A stretch of DNA of 64,000 nt from CAKRPJ01 sp934376955 (GTDB lineage: Bacteria > Bacillota > Clostridia > Lachnospirales > Lachnospiraceae), in assembly GCA_934376955.1 (NCBI GenBank), contig CAKRPJ010000008.1, positions 25,507 to 89,506 of the forward strand, in the 5' to 3' direction. Below the pieces are notes generated by a model. It had not been told where the DNA came from. It saw only the letters and a program-made list of their open reading frames with translations, and did no database searches. A program made the position numbers and the translations under genes. Numbering within the stretch: position 1 is the first letter of the stretch; every line of letters begins with the position of its first letter. Positions 25,702 to 32,716 of this stretch are shown here, one piece after another.

Positions 25702-26601
25702 ATGGAAACAATGGACGATTTCAAGGCGGAGTTAGAGGCTTCCCTTAAAAAGATACGTGTTGGTGATGTTGTTACAGGTACAGTGCTTGATGTTACTGAG
25801 GATGCGGTGATCGTGGATCTGAAATCCTATGCAGACGGAGTGATCCGCAAAGAGGAGCTGAGTGAGGATCCCGACTTTAATATGAAGGAAGCAATCCATC
25901 CCGGCGATGAGATCACAGCTACGGTTATGGCAACGAACGACGGAGAGGGAAATATGGTTCTGTCCCAAAAGGAAGCAAATGCGGTTCTGGCATGGGATAA
26001 GCTTAAAAAGCTGATGGATGACCGCACCGTCGTGAAGGTAAAGATAAACGAAGTCGTAAACGGCGGAGCAGTCGCATATCTGGAGGGCGTCCGCGGCTTT
26101 ATTCCGGCTTCCCGCCTGTCCGATGAATACGTAGAGGATCTGAAGGAATGGGACGGAAAGACCATCGAGGTCACCGTTATCAATGTCGATGAGGAGGGAC
26201 ACCGTCTTGTGCTTTCCGGTCGTGAGGTAGCCCGCGAAAAGAAGCAGGAGGAGAAAAACCGCCAGATCGAAAAGTGTGAGGTGGGGGCTGTTATGAACGG
26301 TACCGTAGAATCCCTGATGCCTTATGGTGCGTTTGTGGAGCTTGAAAACGGTCTGACCGGACTTCTCCACATTTCCCAGATCAGCACCCAAAGGATCAAG
26401 CATCCGGGGGCAGTCTTAAAGGAAGGACAGGAGGTAAAGGTAAAGATCATCGCCGTAGGAGACGGAAAGATCAGCCTCAGCATGAAGGTCCTTGCCGAGG
26501 AAGCGGCAGAAGCAGAATCCCACGATACCTTTGACTACAAAGAGGATGGGCAGGCAAGTACAGGTCTGGCTGCGCTCTTAAAGGGGATCAAACTGAATTA
26601 G
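25702..26601 (+). CDS. S1 RNA-binding domain protein (ribosomal S1-like)
   Basis: The 299-residue protein carries three S1 OB-fold repeats. The first starts at VGDVVTGTVLDVTEDAVIVDL (about residue 20), the second at VVKVKINEVVNGGAVAYLEG (about 110), and the third at VGAVMNGTVESLMPYGAFVEL (about 195, ending LHISQIS..KISLSMK). This arrangement matches the short S1-like proteins of Clostridia, which bind mRNA at the ribosome. The start follows GAAGG (about 25691-25695), with two possible in-frame ATG codons; the first was used. It appears to be transcribed on its own. Confidence 0.88.
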   Translation: METMDDFKAELEASLKKIRVGDVVTGTVLDVTEDAVIVDLKSYADGVIRKEELSEDPDFNMKEAIHPGDEITATVMATNDGEGNMVLSQKEANAVLAWDKLKKLMDDRTVVKVKINEVVNGGAVAYLEGVRGFIPASRLSDEYVEDLKEWDGKTIEVTVINVDEEGHRLVLSGREVAREKKQEEKNRQIEKCEVGAVMNGTVESLMPYGAFVELENGLTGLLHISQISTQRIKHPGAVLKEGQEVKVKIIAVGDGKISLSMKVLAEEAAEAESHDTFDYKEDGQASTGLAALLKGIKLN

Positions 26602-26690
26602 ACATATCGGGCAGACATTAAAGGAAACACTTTAGGGAGCAGCAGGGAGGAAATGCTGCTTCCGCCCTGGGCAGAGAGGGGGCAGGAGCT

Positions 26691-27392
26691 ATGACAAAAG
26701 AGCCAAAATCCTTTGAACAGGTGGATCAATGGAAATCAACAATGTTTTTATACAGTTCAGCATTAAAATCGATCAACACCAAGATCGAGATCCTGAACAA
26801 CGAATTTATTCAGCTATACAACTATAATCCCATTGAACATATTACCTCCAGATTAAAGACCCCGCCGAGTATCGTGAAGAAGCTTAAGAATGACGGGAAG
26901 GAAGTTACCATAGAGAATATGGTGGAGTATCTCAATGATATTGCAGGGATCCGCATCATTTGTTCGTTTATGTCGGATATTTATCCGATCGCGGATATGA
27001 TTGCGAGACAGGCCGATATCACTGTGCTCCATGTTAAGGATTACATCAAATATCCGAAGGCAAACGGCTATAAGAGCTACCACATGGTGGTTACGATCCC
27101 TGTATACCTGACAGACGGTAAGGTCGATACAAAGGTGGAGATCCAGATCCGGACGATCGCCATGGACTTCTGGGCGTCGTTAGAGCACAAGATCGCATAC
27201 AAATTTGAGGGGAATCCGCCGGATTATCTGGAAACAGAATTAAAGGCCTGTGCAGATATGGTGGATATGCTGGATGCCAAGATGTTTTCCCTGAATCAGG
27301 AGATCATGAAGATCGAAAAGGGAAAAGAAGAAGAACGGGCCCGGAAAAAAGAAGAAGACGAGCGGGCTGCGTCAGGAAGTCCCTGCCCATAA
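26691..27392 (+). CDS. small alarmone synthetase, RelA/SpoT synthetase domain only
   Basis: The 233-residue cytosolic enzyme carries a single (p)ppGpp synthetase domain (about residues 45-180). Visible features are the substrate-binding GIRIICSFMSDIYPIADMI, YIKYPKANGYKSYHMVV and the catalytic VEIQIRTIAMDFWASLEHKIAYK. There is no HD hydrolase, TGS or ACT domain, so it is a RelQ/YjbM-type small synthetase. A charged Lys/Glu-rich tail follows. It transfers pyrophosphate from ATP to GDP or GTP during stress. The dtd gene follows 37 bases after its stop. Confidence 0.92.
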   Translation: MTKEPKSFEQVDQWKSTMFLYSSALKSINTKIEILNNEFIQLYNYNPIEHITSRLKTPPSIVKKLKNDGKEVTIENMVEYLNDIAGIRIICSFMSDIYPIADMIARQADITVLHVKDYIKYPKANGYKSYHMVVTIPVYLTDGKVDTKVEIQIRTIAMDFWASLEHKIAYKFEGNPPDYLETELKACADMVDMLDAKMFSLNQEIMKIEKGKEEERARKKEEDERAASGSPCP

Positions 27393-27429
27393 GCAGGGCA
27401 CAGAATAGAACAGAGCGGGGAGGAAGAAA

Positions 27430-27885
27430 ATGAAAGCGGTACTTCAGAGAGTGACTGAGGCATCGGTGCGCGTAGATGGAGAAGTTATCGGCTCCATCGG
27501 AAAGGGATTCTTTATCCTTTTGGGCGTGTCGGATGAGGATGATGAGACAGTGGCAGATAAATTGGCAGATAAGATCTGTAAGCTGAGAATTTTTGAGGAT
27601 GAGAACGGAAAGACGAACCTGTCACTGCAGGATGTCGGGGGAGAGCTTCTGGTCGTAAGCCAGTTTACTCTGTATGCGGATTGCAGGAAAGGAAACAGAC
27701 CGAGCTTTATCGGTGCCGGGGCTCCCGCAGAGGCAAACCGCCTGTATGAATATTTTATGGAGCGCTGCAAAACCCATGTGGAGAAGGTAGAGCACGGAAA
27801 ATTCGGTGCGGACATGAAGGTCTCCCTGGTGAATGACGGCCCGTTTACCTTAATGCTGGATAGCAGGGAATTGTTTACGAAATAG
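27430..27885 (+). CDS. dtd: D-aminoacyl-tRNA deacylase
   Basis: The 151-residue protein hydrolyses D-amino acids mischarged onto tRNA. Both catalytic signatures are present: SQFTLYADCRKGNRPSF (about residues 77-93) and the NxGPxT motif as NDGPFTLMLDS near 136. The length matches the DTD1 family. The ATG at 27430 lies behind GGGGAGGAAG. It stands in a same-strand run with the alarmone synthetase upstream and an M18 aminopeptidase 25 bases downstream. Confidence 0.96.
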   Translation: MKAVLQRVTEASVRVDGEVIGSIGKGFFILLGVSDEDDETVADKLADKICKLRIFEDENGKTNLSLQDVGGELLVVSQFTLYADCRKGNRPSFIGAGAPAEANRLYEYFMERCKTHVEKVEHGKFGADMKVSLVNDGPFTLMLDSRELFTK

Positions 27886-27910
27886 GAATAATAGAAAGGA
27901 AGATCGACCA

Positions 27911-29302
27911 ATGAACGGAAAAGAACTGGAAAAGGAGCTTTTATGGGAGGCACCTCACATCGCAAAGGAGGCTCCGGCAGAGAGAGAAGCTGCTGCAGAG
28001 TTTTGTGAGGGCTATAAGGCATTCTTAGATGCCGGAAAGACAGAGCGCGAGTGCGTAAAGACTGCGGTAGAGATGCTGGAGGCAGCAGGCTACCGGGAAT
28101 TTGCCCCGAATACCGCTTACCAGGCAGGAGATAAGATCTACTGGAATAACAGAAAGAAAGCCATCGTGGCTGCTACGATCGGTACCGCTGCTCTTACAGA
28201 GGGTATCCGCATGAACGGTGCCCATATCGATTCCCCGAGACTGGATCTGAAGCCGAACCCGCTGTTTGAAAAGCAGGATATCGCATACCTTAAGCCTCAC
28301 TATTACGGAGGGATCCGTAAATACCAGTGGGCGGCCATTCCGCTGTCTATGCACGGCGTAGTGGGAACCAAGGACGGCAAGATGATCGAGATCAACATCG
28401 GTGAAAAAGAAGGCGATCCCCGCTTCTGTATTACCGATCTCCTTCCGCACCTTGCTGCTGAGCAGAACCAGAGAAAGCTGGCAGAGGGCATTAAGGGTGA
28501 GGAGTTAAATATCATCGTAGGCTCCATCCCGTTTTACGAGGAAGACGGAGAGGCGATCAAGACGCCGGTAAAGCTTATGGCAATGAAGCTCTTTAATGAA
28601 ATGTATGGAATTACGGAAAAGGACTTCGTAAGAGCAGAGATCGAAGTGGTTCCGGCGTATAACGCAGTGGATATCGGACTGGATCGAAGCCTTGTCGGAG
28701 CTTATGGTCAGGATGACCGTGTCTGCGCCTATACCGCACTGAAGGCTGAGATTGAGACAGCAGCCCCGACTCATACGACTCTTACGATCCTTGCCGATAA
28801 GGAGGAGATCGGATCTGTCGGAACAACAGGCTTAAATTCCGATTTTGTCCTTCACGTTGTAGAGGATCTGTGTCAGTCAGCGGATGCTGACTTAAAGACG
28901 GTTTTAAGAAGCTCCTTATGTCTGTCTTCAGATGTAAATGCTGCCTACGATCCGACATTTTCCTTTGCCTTCGAGGAACACAACTCCAGCCATATCAATA
29001 AGGGCTGTGTTCTGACAAAATATACCGGAGCAAGAGGAAAATCCGGAAGCAGTGACGCCAGCGCCGAGACCATGACAAAAGTAATTAAGATCATGGACGA
29101 AAACGGTGTTCACTGGCAAACCGGTGAGTTAGGAGCCGTTGATGTCGGTGGCGGCGGAACGATCGCTCAGTTTGTGGCACATATGGATGTGGATGTTGTG
29201 GATCTGGGTGTGCCGATCCTTTCCATGCACGCTCCCTTCGAGCTGGCTTCCAAGTTAGATATCTACAATACATACAAGGCCTTCAAGGCATTCTATAAAT
29301 AA
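27911..29302 (+). CDS. M18 family aminopeptidase
   Basis: The 463-residue zinc aminopeptidase removes N-terminal residues from peptides in the cytosol. Metal-binding and catalytic features are GAHIDSPRLDLKPNPLFEK near residue 100, GAYGQDDRVCAYTAL near 263, LADKEEIGSVGTTG near 296, and a late region VDVGGGGTIAQFVA followed by PILSMHAPFEL with the last histidine ligand. All expected motifs are present, so it should be active. The ribosome site is AAAGGAAG. A GC-rich hairpin with a weak T-tail follows the stop. Confidence 0.94.
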   Translation: MNGKELEKELLWEAPHIAKEAPAEREAAAEFCEGYKAFLDAGKTERECVKTAVEMLEAAGYREFAPNTAYQAGDKIYWNNRKKAIVAATIGTAALTEGIRMNGAHIDSPRLDLKPNPLFEKQDIAYLKPHYYGGIRKYQWAAIPLSMHGVVGTKDGKMIEINIGEKEGDPRFCITDLLPHLAAEQNQRKLAEGIKGEELNIIVGSIPFYEEDGEAIKTPVKLMAMKLFNEMYGITEKDFVRAEIEVVPAYNAVDIGLDRSLVGAYGQDDRVCAYTALKAEIETAAPTHTTLTILADKEEIGSVGTTGLNSDFVLHVVEDLCQSADADLKTVLRSSLCLSSDVNAAYDPTFSFAFEEHNSSHINKGCVLTKYTGARGKSGSSDASAETMTKVIKIMDENGVHWQTGELGAVDVGGGGTIAQFVAHMDVDVVDLGVPILSMHAPFELASKLDIYNTYKAFKAFYK

Positions 29303-29312
29303 GGATCTTACG

Positions 29313-29349
29313 GGACGGTGCGGCTCTGGCTGTGCCGTCCTGTTAAATT
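29313..29349 (+). terminator. probable terminator after the M18 aminopeptidase gene
   Basis: GGACGGTGC (29313-29321) pairs with GTGCCGTCC (29332-29340) with two G-T pairs, followed by TGTTAAATTT. The stem is strong and the T-tract imperfect. Confidence 0.6.
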
Positions 29350-29440
29350 TCTATAAAGTACCTTTTCTTTGTCGGGAGATTATGGTAGAATCAACCGGAC
29401 GAGGTCTAAATGGAAATAAAAAAACGAAAGGGAACAATTC

Positions 29441-30502
29441 ATGAAAAAAAATCTTATAAAAGCAGGACTTGCAGTAATGACAGCAGTAATGGTAATGACA
29501 GGCTGCAAGAGCAGCGGCAGCAATACAGAAAACGCTAAAACGGAAGCAGACAAAACGGAAGCAGGAAAAACAGAGGCCAGCATCGAGCTGGGAAATTATA
29601 AGGGCCTGACCCTGACTGCAACAAAGCAGGAGGTGACGGATCTTATGGTGGAGGATGAGCTTAAGCGCCTTAAGGCCCAGTATCCGGCCGTTGTTTCGGG
29701 ACGTCCGGCTCGAGAGGGAGATACCGCCAATATCGATTATGTCGGCACAAAGGACGGAGTAGCATTCCAGGGAGGTACCGCAGATGGCTATGATCTCGTC
29801 CTCGGAAGCCACACCTTTATCGATGGCTTTGAAGACGGTGTGATCGGCATGAGCGCAGGGGAGGAAAAGGATCTGAACCTGAGATTCCCGGATAATTACC
29901 AAAGTGCAGAGCTGGCCGGAAAGGATGTCGTCTTCCATGTGACATTAAATGCGATCAAAAACGGAGAAGAAACAGAAATTGATGATGCACTTGCCCAGAG
30001 AGTGACCGGAAACGCAGATGCAACTCTTGAGGACCTGAAGGAAGAAGTATATAACGGCCTTGTGAGCATGGAGCTTGGAAACTATATGTCCGAGGCTGAA
30101 AATGAGCTGCTGGAGCAGATCATTGCAGATTCCGATATCGTCTGCGATTCCGAAAAGGTGAATGCCATGTTTGAGCAGTTAAAGAATTACTACACCCAAA
30201 GCTTCTCCCAGTACGGAGCTGATCTGGAGACCGGGCTTAAATATATGCAGAGCAGTGTTGAGGATCTTAAGAAAATTGCGGAGAATCAGGTAAAGAAGCA
30301 GATGGTGTTAGACGAGATCATCAAGCGTGAGAACATTTCCGCAACGGACGAGCAGAAAGAGGAAACGGCACAAAGATATTACTATTCCAGCGCAGAGGAC
30401 ATGATCAATAAGAATGGTGAGGACGTGGCAAAGCAGCTGTACCAGAACGAGGCTGCCGTGCAGTATCTGATCCAGAATGCCGTTTTTAACCGAATCAAGT
30501 AA
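29441..30502 (+). CDS. FKBP/trigger-factor-like peptidyl-prolyl isomerase lipoprotein, C-terminus altered by a repeat
   Basis: The 353-residue protein starts with a lipoprotein signal (VMTGC near residue 22) and a Lys/Thr/Glu/Ala linker. An FKBP-type domain (about residues 92-172; REGDTANIDYVG, VLGSHTFIDGFEDGVIGM) and a helical trigger-factor C-terminal region follow. It is probably an extracytoplasmic folding factor. The last four residues (NRIK) and the stop are encoded by the end of a 161-bp repeat. The frame before the repeat continues after it as a Glu/Thr/Ala-rich remnant at 30649-30720. Function is likely retained because only a low-complexity tail was lost. Confidence 0.9.
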   Translation: MKKNLIKAGLAVMTAVMVMTGCKSSGSNTENAKTEADKTEAGKTEASIELGNYKGLTLTATKQEVTDLMVEDELKRLKAQYPAVVSGRPAREGDTANIDYVGTKDGVAFQGGTADGYDLVLGSHTFIDGFEDGVIGMSAGEEKDLNLRFPDNYQSAELAGKDVVFHVTLNAIKNGEETEIDDALAQRVTGNADATLEDLKEEVYNGLVSMELGNYMSEAENELLEQIIADSDIVCDSEKVNAMFEQLKNYYTQSFSQYGADLETGLKYMQSSVEDLKKIAENQVKKQMVLDEIIKRENISATDEQKEETAQRYYYSSAEDMINKNGEDVAKQLYQNEAAVQYLIQNAVFNRIK

Positions 30503-30646
30503 GTCCCCTGCTTCAATTGCGAAAAGCAATAAGCAGTGGGTGGGGACTTACTTGTATCAGGAGGAGTGCAAGCTCCTTCGGATAAACTGCGGAGCAGTTA
30601 TTCGGTTATGAGCAAGTAGCGAAGCGGATTGCGAATATCCGCTTGA
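30486..30646 (-). repeat. 161-bp hairpin repeat, copy B, inserted in a gene end
   Basis: This is the same element as at 22528, in opposite orientation and with the same 161-bp length. It reads TTAACCGAATCAAG at the left and CCGCTTGA at the right on the plus strand. Its left end overlaps the last codons and stop of the FKBP-like lipoprotein gene; right after its right end lies an in-frame coding remnant. The four-hairpin architecture is conserved, including the long GTCCCC/GGGGAC stem. Confidence 0.9.
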
Positions 30647-30648
30647 CT

Positions 30649-30720
30649 GCAGCGGAAGAAACAACGGAGGCTGAAGCTGCGGAGAAGGAAACCACCGATA
30701 GCGCAACAGAGGCAAAATAA
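30649..30720 (+). pseudogene. displaced C-terminal tail of the FKBP-like lipoprotein
   Basis: Twenty-three codons plus TAA encode an Ala/Glu/Thr-rich stretch (AAEETTEAEAAEKETT, then DSATEAK) with no start codon or ribosome site. Composition matches the linkers of the lipoproteins in this window. Removing the 161-bp repeat (30486-30646) joins it in frame to the upstream gene through a serine codon. It is best read as the original 3' end of that gene, now untranslated. Confidence 0.75.
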
Positions 30721-30822
30721 CGGAAATTGTCGAAAATTGCGTCTGATTTTTCTTCCTTTTTACGAAAGAATGTATTAAAATTATATAATACCGTAGGATT
30801 CGGGAATGAAGGGGGCAAGACG

Positions 30823-30963
30823 ATGGGAAGCAGAGAACGAGTTGCCGCTCTGGAACAGGAGAATCGAAGACTTCGTGCGGAGAATGAAACGCTCCTGGAG
30901 GTAATCACCCAGCTGCGGGTGACGTTAAATCGCCTGATTGACCATTATATTGTCGAAAAGTAA
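30823..30963 (+). CDS. short leucine-zipper-like coiled-coil protein
   Basis: This 46-residue reading frame starts MGSRERVAALEQENRRLRAE behind AGGGGG. It is one continuous amphipathic helix with leucine/valine heptads (L-x6-L spacing) and charged flanks, with no signal peptide. A TATAAT box at 30784-30789 lies 33 bases before the start codon, and a strong terminator follows its stop, so it looks like an independently transcribed small gene. I do not recognise a family. It could dimerise or act as an adaptor. A longer in-frame extension upstream lacks a ribosome site. Confidence 0.6.
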   Translation: MGSRERVAALEQENRRLRAENETLLEVITQLRVTLNRLIDHYIVEK

Positions 30964-30969
30964 CAAATG

Positions 30970-31028
30970 ACAAAGGATCCGGGCCGGGTTCCGCAAAAGG
31001 GAATCGGGTATCCGGATCCTTTGTTTTA
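30970..31028 (+). terminator. terminator between convergent genes
   Basis: ACAAAGGATCCGG (30970-30982) pairs perfectly with CCGGATCCTTTGT (31012-31024), followed by TTTAT. The long stem could serve both the small coiled-coil gene and the convergent wall-binding protein gene. Confidence 0.8.
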
Positions 31029-31054
31029 TCTGATCGAAGCTCAGACCGGATCGA

Positions 31055-32431
31055 TTATCTTACGATCCCGTTTGTGTCAACGATCCAGATCTTTCCATCG
31101 GCATCCTTAAAATCCTTAAAGCCGCGGCCAAGCTCCGGCTTTTCGGAAGACGTAGAGGAGGTGGTGGCCTTCTGAACCATGCCGGTGGTATTTACAAGGT
31201 AGGTCGTACCGTTAAGCTCTGCCGGTGCATAGCGAAGTCCGGAGGAAGCTTCGCTTCGTTTTCCGTATACATAGAGTACATTGTCGCGGATTCCGTGGAA
31301 GCCCTGTCCCTTCCGCTCACCGTCGGAATAGAAATACCAGTTTTCGGTTTCTCCGGTATCTTCATTAAAGAGAGCCTGTTTTCCTGTCTTCATGGCGCCG
31401 TCCTCGCCGAAACAGAAGTTGGCGATCTCGCCGTTTTCCAGATGGATCACCGTGCGTCCGGTCTGCATTTCTCCCAGCTCATTGAAGGCATATTTTTTTG
31501 AATTGATGGTAAACAGTGAATTTCCCTTTACTGCCGAATGGATTGCCCTTCCGGCACGGAAGTAGAAGGTTGCAGTCTCATCCGTATCATGGATGGAGGG
31601 GATTCCTTCTATGATGCGCCAGCCCTCAGCCCGCTTTCCATCTTTTGCATCTCCGTAATACTGATAATCGGAAACGGAAGGAGAAGCGGCTTCCGTGTCG
31701 GTGGCATTGCTTCCTGTGGCAGCGGGAATCGCTTCCTCCCGGTAAAGCTCAGGCATTTTGACCCATCCGGTCTGCATTTTTCCGTCGATAAAGGTATAGT
31801 AGTTGCCGTCGATCTTTTTGTCATACTGGGTCTCCACCATTTTTCCGTCAGGATTGAAATAGTACCAGCTCTCCGATGCACCCGGGTCGGAGGCATTGTC
31901 CTCCAGCCGGAGCCAGCCCGTTTTCATGGCGCCGTCTGTCTCCTCACCGAGATAGTAGGTGGATCCGTCGATCACGGTCTTTCCGGTCAGCATGTGCCCG
32001 GATCCGTCAAAATAGTACCACTTTTCATTTAAGCGCATCCATTTGGATACAGAGGCTTTGCCGTCTTTTCCGAAATAATACCAGTGAGCGGCAGGGGCCT
32101 CCGGAGAATCCAGCTCCTCCTCATTTCTCAGCCGGATCCATTCATTTTTAACCATTTTTCCGTCAGAGCCCACATAATAATCATCGATCTTTTCATTCTT
32201 TGTGATCTGTCCGTCTTCTCCGAGGTAATACCAGTCTTCCCCATCCTTTCGCCAGGAATCCGTAGTCAGATAGCCGTCTTCATCATAATAAACGCGCAGG
32301 CCGTCCTCCTCGGTCCAGCCAAACTCACTTCCGTAAACGACCGGGATGGCGGACAGGGCTGCCGCGTTAGGCAAAATCGTCATAAATGCTGCCGCCGTCA
32401 GAACAGATAAGAAACGTGTCTGTTTTTTCAT
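31055..32431 (-). CDS. secreted cell-wall-binding repeat protein (choline-binding type)
   Basis: The 458-residue protein has a signal peptide (about residues 1-28) and then consists of tandem glucan/choline-binding repeats. Each is about 20-40 residues of the pattern W-x-YY/F-G-x-DGKM, for example DWYYLGEDGQITKNE, HWYYFGKDGKASVSKWMRL and KWYYFDGSGHMLTGKTV. No catalytic domain was found, so it is a surface protein that binds wall teichoic acid or polysaccharide, or an adhesin. The ribosome site is AAAGGAGAG. It is a single-gene unit, with a TATAAT on the minus strand at 32502-32497. Confidence 0.85.
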   Translation of the reverse strand: MKKQTRFLSVLTAAAFMTILPNAAALSAIPVVYGSEFGWTEEDGLRVYYDEDGYLTTDSWRKDGEDWYYLGEDGQITKNEKIDDYYVGSDGKMVKNEWIRLRNEEELDSPEAPAAHWYYFGKDGKASVSKWMRLNEKWYYFDGSGHMLTGKTVIDGSTYYLGEETDGAMKTGWLRLEDNASDPGASESWYYFNPDGKMVETQYDKKIDGNYYTFIDGKMQTGWVKMPELYREEAIPAATGSNATDTEAASPSVSDYQYYGDAKDGKRAEGWRIIEGIPSIHDTDETATFYFRAGRAIHSAVKGNSLFTINSKKYAFNELGEMQTGRTVIHLENGEIANFCFGEDGAMKTGKQALFNEDTGETENWYFYSDGERKGQGFHGIRDNVLYVYGKRSEASSGLRYAPAELNGTTYLVNTTGMVQKATTSSTSSEKPELGRGFKDFKDADGKIWIVDTNGIVR

Positions 32432-32716
32432 TATTTTTTCTCTCCTTTTTTAAATACCTGTGTTATGACAGGTGTGTGTCTTAAATTTACAGGCTGATTA
32501 TAGCAGTCTGTCCTCTCAGAAATCCAGTGCAGGTTGCTGGAAGAAATGTAAGGGCCTGACAAAAGGGATATGGCTGTCCCCTTAAGACATAAAAACCTCG
32601 GCAATCCTGAAATTAAAATGTATGTCTGGACTGAAAGGACATGATGTGGTAAAATGTCTACTATATATACTTGAGATTGGGGAAGGCGCTATGCGTCAGA
32701 GAGGAGTTAATTCAAT
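32432..32716. other. divergent intergenic region
   Basis: This 285-bp gap holds the outward promoters of the wall-binding protein (minus TATAAT at 32502-32497) and the polysaccharide cluster (candidate -10 boxes TAAAAT 32650-32655 and TATACT 32666-32671). ACCTGT-N6-ACAGGT (32456-32473) is a small inverted repeat in the wall-binding protein's leader. No open frame or riboswitch was seen. Confidence 0.5.

Noticed and set aside
31538..32032. Plus-strand open frame opposite the wall-binding repeats
   Set aside because: It is a shadow of the repetitive minus-strand gene, with no ribosome site.
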